Source: Amycolatopsis alkalitolerans (lineage in GTDB: Bacteria; Actinomycetota; Actinomycetes; Mycobacteriales; Pseudonocardiaceae). Taken from it: a stretch of 64,000 nt of DNA. The notes beneath the pieces are model-generated. The model had not been told where the DNA came from. It was given only the letters and a program-made list of their open reading frames with translations, and searched no databases. The stretch is taken from positions 95,117 through 159,116 of the forward strand of contig NZ_VDFW01000014.1 of assembly GCF_006152065.1 (NCBI RefSeq). The letters are read 5' to 3'. Shown in pieces: positions 16,981 through 25,354 of the stretch. Positions within the stretch are counted from its first letter, which is position 1. Each line of letters begins with the position of its first letter. The position numbers and the translations under genes were made by a program.

Positions 16981-17934
16981 GTGGACCCCGAGCGGTTGGA
17001 GCGCATCCTCCTCGGCGGCGAGCGCCGGTACACGCGGCTACAGGTCGCGGAGAAGGCGGGCGTGGGCATCGAGCGGGCGGCGCGACTGTGGCGGGCGCTC
17101 GGCTTCGCGACGGTCTCGGACGAGGAAGTCGTGTTCACCGACGCCGACGTCGAAGCGGTGCGGACAGCGGATCAGCTGATCTCCTCCGGCCTGCTGGACG
17201 CACCGCTGGAGACGGCCGTGACCAGGGCACTCGGTCAGCATCTGTCGCGGTTGGCCGAGTGGCAGGTGCACATGCTGTGGACGCTGATCACGGAGAACGA
17301 GGAGCTCCTGCGCGATGACCGGAAGGTGGAGCTCCTGGTCGCGCGGCTGGTGCCCGAACTGGAGCGGGTGCAGGACTTCGTCTGGCGACGGCATCTGGCG
17401 GCGTTCGCCGGCCGGGCCATGGTGTCCACGGACGACGATCCCGGCGCGCGCACCGAAGTGGCGGGATTCGTCGACATGGTCGGGTACACGCGGCTGACCA
17501 GGCGTATCGGCGAGACGGAGTTGAGCGAGATCCTCGAACGCTTCGAGGCGCTGGCGACGGAGGTCGTGGCCGAGCACCACGGCCGGATCGTGAAAATGAT
17601 CGGTGACGAGGTCCTCTTCGTCGCCGACAGCCCGGTGGACGCCGCCGAGATCGCCCTGACGCTGACGGAACGGACCTCGGCGGATCCGGGCTCGCCGGAT
17701 GTGCGGGCGGGCATGGCGGCCGGCCGGATCCTGAGCCGCCTCGGCGATGTGTACGGGTCGGTGGTGAACCTGGCCGCCCGCCTGACCTCGATCGCCCGCC
17801 CGGGCACGATCCTCGTCGACCGGGAGCTGGCGAGGGACCTGGCTTCGGCACGCGGGTACTCGGTCCGGCCACGCCGCCCAGCCGCTGTGCGCGGTTACGC
17901 GCGACTACGGCCGTACGCGCTCCGGCGCGGCTGA
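16981..17934 (+). CDS. class III adenylate cyclase with N-terminal regulatory domain
   Basis: 317-aa cyclase making cAMP. Residues 1-145 match the autoinhibitory helical domain of Rv1264-type pH-sensing cyclases (LERILLGGERRYTRLQVAEKAG). The catalytic domain (150-317) keeps both metal Asp residues (FVDMVGYTRL; IGDEVLFVAD), the substrate Lys in IVKMIGDE, and the transition-state Asn/Arg in VVNLAARLTS, so it should be active. GTG start 13 bp after the USP stop suggests co-transcription. Confidence 0.9.
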   Translation: MDPERLERILLGGERRYTRLQVAEKAGVGIERAARLWRALGFATVSDEEVVFTDADVEAVRTADQLISSGLLDAPLETAVTRALGQHLSRLAEWQVHMLWTLITENEELLRDDRKVELLVARLVPELERVQDFVWRRHLAAFAGRAMVSTDDDPGARTEVAGFVDMVGYTRLTRRIGETELSEILERFEALATEVVAEHHGRIVKMIGDEVLFVADSPVDAAEIALTLTERTSADPGSPDVRAGMAAGRILSRLGDVYGSVVNLAARLTSIARPGTILVDRELARDLASARGYSVRPRRPAAVRGYARLRPYALRRG

Positions 17935-17939
17935 GGACT

Positions 17940-18021
17940 TTAGGCCGGCAGCACCGCGTACTGGCGCACGTAGAGGTCCTTGTACGTGACCGGGCCACGC
18001 GGGCCGGGCACCTTGTCCAGT
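17940..18021 (-). pseudogene. duplicated 3' tail of proA
   Basis: 79 bp (17942-18020) repeat the end of the intact proA gene (18049-18127) with four mismatches. The tail reads LDKVPGPRGPVTYKDLYVRQ, YAVLPA, stop, versus FAVLPA in the intact gene. Three of the four differences are synonymous, which looks like divergence of a functional gene followed by recombination, not decay after a simple tandem duplication. It has no start and should not make protein. Confidence 0.8.
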
Positions 18022-18046
18022 ACCCGCTCCGGCACAGCCGAGAACC

Positions 18047-19282
18047 TCAGGCCGGCAGCACCGCGAACTGGCGCACGTAAAGATCCTTGTACGTGACCGG
18101 GCCACGCGGGCCGGGCACTTTGTCCAGGTTGATACCGGTCTCGGGCACGGCCAGGAGCTTGAACCCGTCGAGCAGCCGGGTCGGGGCGTTCCAGAAGACA
18201 CCGGTGCCGGTGTAGCCGTCGAAGAAGGCCTCCGCGGCGGCGCTGTCTTCGGTCGCGATTCCGGCTGCCAGACCCGAGGTCTGCTCGTTCGCGATCCGCA
18301 CGGCTTCCGTCAGCGTTTCCACCCGCGCGACGGTGACCGTTGCCTCACGGTCGGAGTCCAGCGCCCACTCGTAGCCGATCGCATGGTCATGCGGCGCGAG
18401 CGAAGGCATCACCTTCCGCTCCGCCAGCGCCTCGGCGATCACCGGCCAGACCCGGTCGTACACCGCCGAGTGGATCAGCAGGAGGTTCAGCCTGTTGCAC
18501 ACGCCAAGCCGGTCCAGGCTGGTGAACACCAGGGACCGGACCTTTTCGGCGTCCGCGGCCACGTCGACGTACAGCACGCCGCCACCGTCGGCATGGGCCA
18601 GCGTGCGAACACCGTGCGTCGCGGCCTCGGTGGCCAGCGACCTGGTGCTCTCGCCGCTGCCACGCAGAATCACCAGCGGAACCAGATTCGGCAGCTGGAC
18701 CAGCGCACCCGCTGCCTCACGCTCCACGCGCGGCACGAGTTGGATGACGTCGGAGTCGATCCCGGCCTCGGCGAGCGCGGGCGCGATCACGACGTCCAGC
18801 AGGCGCTGCGCCGACCCCAGCGCGGCCGATCCGGTGCGCAGCACGCCCGCGTTCCGCGACTTCACCAGCTGCGAGGCCACATCGACCGTGACGTTCGGCC
18901 GCGCCTCGTAGTTCGCGCCGATCACGCCGACCGGGCGCCGCCGCTCGACGAGCCGCAGCCCGCCGTCCAAAGTGGACACCGGGATGGACCGCTCCTGATG
19001 CGGCGCGCCCGCGAGCAGTCGCAGCTGCTCGGCCATTCCGGTCAGCCGTTCGCCGGTGATGGTGAGCCTGTCCAACAGTCCCGCGCTCATGCCGTCCTCG
19101 CGGGCCTTCGCGACGTCGGCACGGTTGGCCTCGAGCACCGTCTCGCGATTCTCCAGCAGCAGGCGCGCCATCGCCTTCAGTGCGCTGTCGATCGCCTCGT
19201 CCGGTGCCGTGGCCAGCGCCGGCGCCGCCACCTTGGCCGCCCGCGCGCATTCCTCGACCGCCTTGGCCACCTCGTCGGGCAC
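18047..19282 (-). CDS. proA: gamma-glutamyl phosphate reductase
   Basis: Second enzyme of proline biosynthesis, 411 aa, reducing glutamyl-5-phosphate to the semialdehyde with NADPH. The aldehyde-dehydrogenase-fold catalytic Cys is in DRLGVCNRLN near residue 280; RRRPVGVIGANYEARPNVT is the cofactor region. GTG at 19282 is preceded by AAGGAAGG. proB is not in this window. The start is chosen over an upstream frame that runs into the M50 gene. A second copy of its 3' end lies directly downstream. Confidence 0.95.
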   Translation of the reverse strand: MPDEVAKAVEECARAAKVAAPALATAPDEAIDSALKAMARLLLENRETVLEANRADVAKAREDGMSAGLLDRLTITGERLTGMAEQLRLLAGAPHQERSIPVSTLDGGLRLVERRRPVGVIGANYEARPNVTVDVASQLVKSRNAGVLRTGSAALGSAQRLLDVVIAPALAEAGIDSDVIQLVPRVEREAAGALVQLPNLVPLVILRGSGESTRSLATEAATHGVRTLAHADGGGVLYVDVAADAEKVRSLVFTSLDRLGVCNRLNLLLIHSAVYDRVWPVIAEALAERKVMPSLAPHDHAIGYEWALDSDREATVTVARVETLTEAVRIANEQTSGLAAGIATEDSAAAEAFFDGYTGTGVFWNAPTRLLDGFKLLAVPETGINLDKVPGPRGPVTYKDLYVRQFAVLPA

Positions 19283-19335
19283 AGCGCACCTTCCTTTCCC
19301 CGCTTTCGCGGACTCCAGTGTGCCGTACCGGCAGC

Positions 19336-20067
19336 TCACCGCTGCAGCGCGGGCTCCAGCAGCCACGCACCGCCGATCAGGAGGCAGCCGACCGTGATGA
19401 CGACGAGCATCAGCACCCACAGGGCCGCCGGCGTGCCGGTCAGCCTCGCGAGCTGATCCGCGTCGGAATCGCGGGCCGCGCCGCGACGCCGCTTGCTCTG
19501 CAGCTCGAACACCGGCCGGATGCCGCCGAACAGCAGGAACCACGTGATCAGGTACACGAACCAGGCCTGCACCTGAGGCCCGGCGACGAGCGCCACCGCG
19601 GCGAGCCCGCTCGCCGTGAGCACGACGGACAGCACGCCATAAGCGTTGCGCACCATCACCAGCACGCCGAGCAGCAGCATCGCGGCGATGGCGAGCAGCA
19701 CCGTGACGCGATCGGCGGCGACCAGCGCCGCGAACCCCAGCCCGAGCACGGCCGGCGCGGGGTATCCGCCGAGTGAGGTCAGCACCATGCCCGGCCCGGA
19801 CGGACGGCCGCGCGAGAGCGTCACCCCGGACGTGTCCGAGTGCAGCTTGATGCCCTGCAGGCGCCTGCCCGCCAGCACGGCGACCAACGCGTGCCCGGCC
19901 TCGTGCACGATCGTGATGATGTTGCGCGCGAGCCGCCACGGAGCGCCCGACAGCACCAGCAGTAACGCGAGGCCGCCGGTCACGAGCGGCACCCACACCG
20001 CCGGATTCGGCTGCGCGCCGAAGATCCCGACCGGCGAGACGAGATCACCTGTGTCCGCGAGATGCAC
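19336..20067 (-). CDS. M50-family membrane metalloprotease-like protein
   Basis: 243-aa protein with five or six hydrophobic helices. HEAGH at residues 55-59 is the zinc-binding motif of site-2-type proteases; AQVQ-like and second-Asp ligands are less clear. This short 'M50 family metallopeptidase' type is common in actinomycetes and its substrate is unknown. ATG at 20067; it ends 54 bp before proA, same strand. Confidence 0.8.
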   Translation of the reverse strand: MHLADTGDLVSPVGIFGAQPNPAVWVPLVTGGLALLLVLSGAPWRLARNIITIVHEAGHALVAVLAGRRLQGIKLHSDTSGVTLSRGRPSGPGMVLTSLGGYPAPAVLGLGFAALVAADRVTVLLAIAAMLLLGVLVMVRNAYGVLSVVLTASGLAAVALVAGPQVQAWFVYLITWFLLFGGIRPVFELQSKRRRGAARDSDADQLARLTGTPAALWVLMLVVITVGCLLIGGAWLLEPALQR

Positions 20068-20154
20068 GGGCGCAGCTCACCACATCGGATGTCGGGCCTC
20101 TGTTATCACCCCCGCCCGGACGTAGGCCGACACGATCGACAGGAGGCCAACCTC

Positions 20155-20375
20155 CATGCCATGGCTGTTGCTGCGGCCAGCCGTAGCCGTGACTGTGGCC
20201 GTGCCGTGACTGCGGCTGCGGCCGTGCCCTGGCCGGGGCCGCACCGTGGCTGCGGCGGTGACCGTGCTCTGGCCGTCTCTGGGCGTGGCCGCGACCGTGA
20301 ACGCAACCGTGGCTGTGGCCGCGCCATGGCCGGGGCTGGGCTGCGGCCACGGCGTGGTCTGGCGGTGGCCACGAC
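20155..20375. repeat. low-complexity GTGGCC-like degenerate repeat
   Basis: About 220 bp made of imperfect 6- to 9-bp units close to (C)CGTGGCC / TGGCCGCG, e.g. GGCCGTGCCCTGGCCGGGGC. It reads open in several frames only because it lacks A/T; one minus-strand frame gives a His/Pro/Gln-rich peptide. No gene is supported between 20068 and 20468. A second small repeat, GGCTCGGCATC, is doubled at 20390-20410. Confidence 0.6.
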
Positions 20376-20468
20376 AGACGGTCGGCTCGGCATCGGCTCG
20401 GCATCGATCGGCGCGGTATCACCTCCGCTCGTTTGGCATCACCCCTGTCCGACGCTCAGGCGCGCCGT

Positions 20469-21380
20469 TCAGGACTGCTCGGCCAGGCGGGCCTCCCGGT
20501 GACTCCGGAACAGCAGCGCGACCCAACTTCGGTACGGGCGCCAGCCGTCCGCGACCGCGGCTAGATCGGCCGCCGTGGCCGCCGGCAAGGCGTACAGCTC
20601 GCGCATTTCCTCATGCAGCCGCTGCTCCTTGTCGGGGAAGACATCGGGGTGGCCCGCGCCGCGGACGAGGATCAGCTGCGCGGAGAACGGCCCGATACCC
20701 GGCAACTGTTGGAGGCGCTCTAACGCTTCCCCGGGGTCGAAGGCGCGCAGGGACTCCGCCTCGAGCAGCCCTTCCTGCGCAGCGCGGGCGATCGCGCGCA
20801 ACCGTTCGATCTTCACCTCCGGCAGGCCCATCGGTTGCTCGATCGCCTGCAATGCCCGGGGCTCGGGGAACGACGCGAGCCGCTGGCCACCGACCTCGAC
20901 GGCCTCGCCGTGGCGTTCGGCGATGCGCTGTTTGATGCGCGCCGCCTGGGACATCCGGATCCGATTCCCGATGATCGTCCAGCATGCCGCCTCGTACGGC
21001 GAATGGAACAGCACCGGGCGCAACCCCGGATACCGCGCCTGCAGCCGCCCCACCACGGGATCTCGCTCACCGGCCGCGAGGAAGCCCTCGCCGTCCACAT
21101 CCAGCGAGAGGATCCGCCGCACCTGACGGACCACCGCCTCGGCCTCCTCTTCCCCCGCCACAACGGAAACCTCGACGCTGCCGAGCGTTCTTTGCCGCAC
21201 CAGCGCACCAGCATGCCGCCAGCTCCCCTCGACTGGGAACGCGAGCCTCAGCACGCCCGGCTCGCCCGCCGCGTCAGGCCTCGCCGCGGGCGTGAACCCT
21301 TCGAGGAAGCGTGCGGACGCAGCGAGATCGAACGGGCCCTCGGCGTGCAGTACGGCGGGCTGGTGCAGGGTGCTCGTCAT
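20469..21380 (-). CDS. AlkA-like DNA-3-methyladenine glycosylase
   Basis: 303-aa HhH-GPD base-excision glycosylase removing alkylated purines. The helix-hairpin-helix is LQQLPGIGPFSAQLILVRG near residue 220, followed by GHPDVFP, whose Asp is the catalytic residue. The N-terminal 110 residues match the TBP-like AlkA domain. No Ada domain is fused. It diverges from the erm-type gene. Confidence 0.88.
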   Translation of the reverse strand: MTSTLHQPAVLHAEGPFDLAASARFLEGFTPAARPDAAGEPGVLRLAFPVEGSWRHAGALVRQRTLGSVEVSVVAGEEEAEAVVRQVRRILSLDVDGEGFLAAGERDPVVGRLQARYPGLRPVLFHSPYEAACWTIIGNRIRMSQAARIKQRIAERHGEAVEVGGQRLASFPEPRALQAIEQPMGLPEVKIERLRAIARAAQEGLLEAESLRAFDPGEALERLQQLPGIGPFSAQLILVRGAGHPDVFPDKEQRLHEEMRELYALPAATAADLAAVADGWRPYRSWVALLFRSHREARLAEQS

Positions 21381-21470
21381 CAGGAACCTCCATGGTCGGA
21401 TCGGATGCGGTCACCATAACGACGACCACCGACAATTCCGGACGGCCCGAAAACCGGTTGCCCCGGTTGC

Positions 21471-21476
21471 TAGCGT
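21471..21476 (+). promoter_or_regulatory. -10 box for a leaderless erm leader transcript
   Basis: TAGCGT lies seven bases before the ATG of the leader ORF at 21484, the standard spacing for leaderless actinobacterial mRNAs. A clear -35 is not seen, but AAAA at 21450-21453 sits at the right distance and AT-rich tracts there are typical of WhiB7-dependent promoters (inference). Confidence 0.5.
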
Positions 21477-21483
21477 CGAGGCC

Positions 21484-21543
21484 ATGGGAACGTTGTGGGA
21501 GTCCTGCGTGGTGTGCGCCCGGCCCCGGCCGCGGCTCGCCTGA
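21484..21543 (+). CDS. putative leader peptide of the erm attenuator
   Basis: 19-codon ORF reading MGTLWESCVVCARPRPRLA, stop. It starts at the likely transcription start and ends one base before a strong hairpin. The C-terminal RPRPR holds overlapping +X+ (Arg-X-Arg) motifs, which are known to stall macrolide- or ketolide-bound ribosomes in Erm leader peptides such as ErmDL. It probably acts as a drug sensor that changes the downstream RNA fold rather than as a functional protein. Confidence 0.6.
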   Translation: MGTLWESCVVCARPRPRLA

Positions 21544-21611
21544 ACGCAGCGGCTTTCTCGCAGCCTTCGGCCCGGCCGCTGCGTCATGAGCTCTCCTTCC
21601 CTTCTCATGAC
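21544..21611 (+). promoter_or_regulatory. attenuator hairpins before the erm-type gene
   Basis: Two stems: ACGCAGCGGC (21544-21553) with GCCGCTGCGT (21575-21584), ten perfect pairs; and GTCATGAG (21583-21590) with CTCATGAC (21604-21611), eight perfect pairs. They share bases 21583-21584, so they compete at their junction. The second stem ends right against the GTGGAG ribosome-binding sequence of the methylase. This is the geometry of translational or transcriptional attenuation controlled by stalling on the leader ORF. Confidence 0.6.
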
Positions 21612-21622
21612 GTGGAGTCTTC

Positions 21623-22405
21623 ATGCCAGCGGCACCCCGTGCCCGGCATTCCGGTGGTGTGCATTTCCTTGCCGTGCCCCGGATCGCCCGCAAACTCGTC
21701 CAGTCCTGCCCACTCGATCACACCGATCTCGTCGTCGAGTTCGGCGCCGGTCAAGGCGCCATCACCACTCATCTGGCGGAAACCGGCGCGCGCATCCTCG
21801 CGGTCGAACGAGATCCCGAATTCATCCGAAAGCTGCACAACCGGTTCGCTCAGCGTGACAACGTCCGGGTAATCCAGGCCGACGCACGACAGGTTCCTTT
21901 GCCGCACAAGCGGTTCTCGGTCGTCGCGAGCATTCCGTATGCTCTCTCGACCGCCCTGCTCCGGCGCCTGCTCGGCTCGCGGCGCACGACGCTGACGCGG
22001 GCCGCGCTGATCGTCGAATGGGGCTTCGCCAGGCGGCTGGCCGCCACGGTCCCGCGAGATCTCGAGCAAGCCTGGTGGGCCGCGCGCTTCGAAATCCGGA
22101 TCGCCTCGCGGATATCTGCGCACTGTTTCTCCCCACCACCGCGCGTCGATTCTGCGCACATCGTGGTCACCCGAGGGAAGCCGGTGCCGGAAAGACCACT
22201 GTGGACACTGTTGGCGACCGCGTACCGAGACCCGCACCAACCGGTTCGCCGAGTCGTCGCGCGCCCGCGAACCCTGCGTGCGGCCGGAATCGATCCCACC
22301 AGGCCGGCGGGCCTCGTGGCGCCGACCGCCTGGGCCGAACTCGCCCGGCACCTCGCCGCGGACCGCGGCCTGCACTGGCCGCCGTTGCCCCGAAGAATCC
22401 GCTGA
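21623..22405 (+). CDS. Erm-type 23S rRNA adenine N6-methyltransferase
   Basis: 260-aa methylase of the KsgA/Erm family, predicted to methylate A2058 of 23S rRNA and give macrolide-lincosamide-streptogramin resistance. SAM motif I is VVEFGAGQGAITTHL (residues 37-51), motif II ends in VERD, and the catalytic N-I-P-Y/F motif appears as SIPY (103-106): the usual Asn is Ser. The N-terminus VHFLAVPRIARKLV corresponds to the QNFL start region of the family. The leader ORF and hairpins upstream support inducible resistance. The Ser substitution leaves some doubt about activity or target. Confidence 0.82.
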   Translation: MPAAPRARHSGGVHFLAVPRIARKLVQSCPLDHTDLVVEFGAGQGAITTHLAETGARILAVERDPEFIRKLHNRFAQRDNVRVIQADARQVPLPHKRFSVVASIPYALSTALLRRLLGSRRTTLTRAALIVEWGFARRLAATVPRDLEQAWWAARFEIRIASRISAHCFSPPPRVDSAHIVVTRGKPVPERPLWTLLATAYRDPHQPVRRVVARPRTLRAAGIDPTRPAGLVAPTAWAELARHLAADRGLHWPPLPRRIR

Positions 22406-22486
22406 GAATTCTCAGGAAATTCTTCTCAGCTATTTTCCAGGTTGTTCCACAGGTATTTCACAACAACCAGTCCGAAGCTGGATGCC

Positions 22487-23422
22487 ATGAGCGAGAACGA
22501 CTTCCGGCCGGGCCACGCGGACGGGTACCAGCCGCAGCAGCAGAGCTACCCGTACTACTACGCCCACCAGCCCACCCCGGCCGGGCCCGCCCTCGCACCC
22601 CCGCCCCGCAAGAAGAAGCGGGTCGCGGCGCTGGTCAGCGCTACCGCGGTCGCGGCGGCGCTGGTCGGCGGCGCCAGCGGTGCCGCCATCGTCGGCCTCG
22701 AGGGTGGCTCGTCCGCGGGATCGAACTCCACCGCGGCCGCCACCGCGGTCTCCGGGACCACCAGCACCGACGTCAGCGCGGCCGCCGCGAAGGTGCTGCC
22801 GAGCGTCGTTCAGGTGAACGTCACCACCAGTCAGGGTGAAGCCATCGGCTCGGGCGTGATCCTCAGTGCCGACGGCAAGATCCTGACCAACGCGCATGTC
22901 GTGTCCGGCGCGGTCGGCAACGTCACGATCACCCTGTCCGACGGCACGAAGTACCAGGTGAGCGTGCTCGGCGCCGACACCAAGGCGGATATCGCCGTCC
23001 TGCAGGCGAAAGGCGCGAGCGGCCTCACCGCCGCCACGCTGGGAAACTCGAGCCAGCTGCAGGTCGGGCAGGAGGTCGTCGCCATCGGATCGCCGGCCGG
23101 GCTGCAGAACACCGTCACGTCCGGCATCGTCAGCGCGCTCAACCGGCAGCTGTCGGACATCGGCACGGGCGGGCAGCAGTCCTCACCGTTCGATCAGACG
23201 TCCGCCCGGTCGGGCGACTCGCCCAGCTACACCGCCATCCAGACCGACGCCGCGATCAACCAGGGCAACTCGGGTGGCGCGTTGGTCAATATGGCCGGCC
23301 AGGTGATCGGCATCAACTCGGCGCTCTACAGCCCGTCGTCGTCCGCGGGATCGGTCGGCATCGGGTTCGCGATCCCGATCAACGACGCGAAGACCATCGT
23401 GAACCAGATCGAGAACGGCTGA
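22487..23422 (+). CDS. HtrA-like trypsin-family serine protease without PDZ domain
   Basis: 311-aa membrane-anchored protease. A Pro/Gln/Tyr-rich cytoplasmic segment (1-40), a basic patch RKKKR and one membrane helix (46-70) precede an extracytoplasmic trypsin domain with H137 (LTNAHVV), D168 (TKADIAVL) and S262 (QGNSGGAL). The chain ends after the protease domain, so the PDZ domain usual in PepD/HtrA is missing; the domain may regulate itself differently. A strong hairpin terminator follows. Confidence 0.92.
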   Translation: MSENDFRPGHADGYQPQQQSYPYYYAHQPTPAGPALAPPPRKKKRVAALVSATAVAAALVGGASGAAIVGLEGGSSAGSNSTAAATAVSGTTSTDVSAAAAKVLPSVVQVNVTTSQGEAIGSGVILSADGKILTNAHVVSGAVGNVTITLSDGTKYQVSVLGADTKADIAVLQAKGASGLTAATLGNSSQLQVGQEVVAIGSPAGLQNTVTSGIVSALNRQLSDIGTGGQQSSPFDQTSARSGDSPSYTAIQTDAAINQGNSGGALVNMAGQVIGINSALYSPSSSAGSVGIGFAIPINDAKTIVNQIENG

Positions 23423-23435
23423 GCGGGTCGGGGAA

Positions 23436-23475
23436 CAGCGGAACGGGCCGTGGTCGGGGGCGGCCCGTTCCGCTG
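23436..23475 (+). terminator. hairpin terminator of the protease gene
   Basis: Perfect 15-bp inverted repeat CAGCGGAACGGGCCG (23436-23450) and CGGCCCGTTCCGCTG (23461-23475) with a 10-base loop and no U tract, the common actinobacterial type. Confidence 0.85.
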
Positions 23476-23518
23476 TGTCGTGTCACCTGCGGGCACCCGG
23501 GCGCGTTAAGGTTTTTCG

Positions 23519-24127
23519 GTGACCGACCGTCTTGTCTGGATCGACTGCGAGATGACGGGGCTCGACCTCGCCAAGGATGCGTTGATCGAAATCGCCGTCC
23601 TGGTGACCGACGCCGAGCTGACCGTCCTCGGCGACGGCCTCGACCTCGTCATCCACGCCGACGACGAGATGCTGGCCAGCATGCCCGACGTCGTCCGCGA
23701 GATGCACGCCAAGTCCGGGCTCACCGACGAGGTCCGCCGCTCGGCGATCACCCTCGAAGAAGCGGAGCAGCAGGTCCTCGCCTACGTCCGCCGGTACGTG
23801 CCGGACGCCAGGAGCGCGCCGCTGGCGGGCAACTCCATCGCGACCGACCGCGGGTTCATCGCCCGCGACATGCCGGCCCTCGACGCCCACCTGCACTACC
23901 GGATGGTGGACGTGTCCTCGGTCAAGGAGCTGGTCCGGCGCTGGTACCCGCGGATCTACTACGCCAAGCCCGAGAAAGGCCTCGCCCACCGGGCCCTCGC
24001 GGACATCCGCGAGTCCATCGGCGAGCTCGACTACTACCGGCGGACGGCGTTCGTGCCGCAGCCGGGGCCGACCAGCGACCAGGCTCGCTCCGCGGCCGCT
24101 GAGGTGCAGCGGCAGCATGGTGGATAA
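23519..24127 (+). CDS. orn: oligoribonuclease
   Basis: DEDDh 3'-5' exonuclease of 202 aa degrading 2-5 nt RNA and pGpG. The four acidic residues are visible: D and E in [11 protein letters not shown] in [12 protein letters not shown], and the H/D pair in [17 protein letters not shown] at 23519 follows TAAGGT by six bases, so the transcript is likely leaderless. As the pGpG-degrading enzyme it links functionally to the diguanylate cyclase at 60158. Confidence 0.96.
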   Translation: MTDRLVWIDCEMTGLDLAKDALIEIAVLVTDAELTVLGDGLDLVIHADDEMLASMPDVVREMHAKSGLTDEVRRSAITLEEAEQQVLAYVRRYVPDARSAPLAGNSIATDRGFIARDMPALDAHLHYRMVDVSSVKELVRRWYPRIYYAKPEKGLAHRALADIRESIGELDYYRRTAFVPQPGPTSDQARSAAAEVQRQHGG

Positions 24128-24200
24128 CCCCGTGCGCACCCGCCGGAGCGGCACGCTACGATATCCCGGCTGAGGTTGACCGGCGCCGGTTCCTCGCATG

Positions 24201-24276
24201 GTGGGTGTAGCTCAGATGGTAGAGCACCTGGTTGTGGTCCAGGATGTCGCGGGTTCGAGTCCCGTCACTCACCCCA
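24201..24276 (+). tRNA. tRNA-His (GTG)
   Basis: Cloverleaf with acceptor GTGGGTG pairing CACTCAC (24266-24272), D-arm GCTC/GAGC, anticodon loop TTGTGGT (GTG), T-arm GCGGG-TTCGAGT-CCCGT. A G at 24200 (position -1) faces discriminator C at 24273, the tRNA-His identity pair, and CCA is encoded at 24274-24276. Confidence 0.97.
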
Positions 24277-24502
24277 TGGCCCCACCACGCTCGCCGCTTG
24301 TTGCGGCTTCGCGTGGTGGGGTTCGTTGTATTTCCCGGTGGCCGAGCCCCCGGAGCCCCGCGGTGCGGCTTGTTGCGTGGGCGTGCGCTGGGGGCGTTCC
24401 GTGAGGACCAGCATTGGGTTGGGCCGGTGGGGACCCTCCGTGAAGGCGGGTGTCCGGGCGTGCTAACCTTTTCCTCGTCGCTGAGGGGAAAACTCCTCGC
24501 GG

Positions 24503-24575
<73 letters not shown>

Positions 24576-24581
24576 CTCTTT

Positions 24582-24607
24582 CCCCAGGTCACAGGCCTGG
24601 GGTTTTT
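24582..24607 (+). terminator. intrinsic terminator after tRNA-Lys
   Basis: CCCCAGG (24582-24588) pairs with CCTGGGG (24596-24602), followed by five T residues: a classic intrinsic terminator, rare for this genome type. Confidence 0.85.
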
Positions 24608-24769
24608 GCTTTCAAGGTCACGGCCAACCGAAACCCAACCCTTCCCCGCTGACTACGTACCCAAGCCCTCCCGAAAACGTCCGCAGCGGCGGGGTTGGCG
24701 ACCTTCCGGCCCACGTACACGTCCTGGGTTAGCGAGGGCCACGCTACTGGGCGTGAGATCCCAGTCCAG

Positions 24770-25200
24770 CTTTGCGAGCCGTCGCCTACGGCGGAGCATG
24801 TTCACGGCGAACGCAGGCAGCGGGAGCGTCCGTTCGCCGCTGTCGGTCTTCGGCGGCGTCGGGCGGCCAGGCCCATGATCCCGGAGAAGACACTACGCAC
24901 CGTTTTCGTCGTGGACGCGGTCCGCCGCTTGCGGATCGTCTTGAGCAGCGTGTCCACGCGCGGCGTATCGACCTGCTCCAGCGAGTTCGGCGCTATCTCC
25001 CTCGCGTCCACTGAGTCCTGCAGCTCCGTCAACCGGAGGTCCGCGACCACGGAGGACTTGCTGTCTGCCGTGATCGTCGCTCCCGTCGAGGCGCCTGCCC
25101 GGTCACGAAGTGCGGTGAGCAGGTTGTTGGTCGCCGCCGACTCGCTGGCTCCGGTACGACATCAGGCGGTGGATCAGTCCGGAGGTTGCGACCCCACCAC
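24770..25200 (-). pseudogene. tyrosine site-specific integrase remnant
   Basis: Read on the minus strand, one frame gives the N-terminal core-binding domain of an actinophage/ICE integrase: NNLLTALRDRAG, then ITADSKSSVVADLRLTELQD, then TLLKTIRKRR and TVRSVFSGIMGLAARR. It breaks near 24860 and a second frame gives KTDSGERTLPLPAFAVNMLR, a strand from the middle of the catalytic domain. Between them the AP2-proximal and first catalytic-Arg regions are gone, and nothing of the R-H-R-Y box follows. The gene is thus deleted and frameshifted. It sits just downstream of tRNA-Lys. Confidence 0.65.
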
Positions 25201-25354
25201 GGCTAACGATGTCCATCGCGTCGCACGTGCACCGCCACTCGCACTCGGGATCGACCCGATCTGCAACTCTGTCGACAGTGACGTACCGCTCGGCTGTGAT
25301 GCTTTGCTGAGTACGCGGCAGACGACGATGATTAGCGGCTACTCCGGCGGCAGG

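Noticed and set aside
20068..20468. His/Pro/Gln-rich secreted peptide on the minus strand
   Set aside because: All frames are open because of low-complexity GC repeats; no SD or signal peptide supports one of them.
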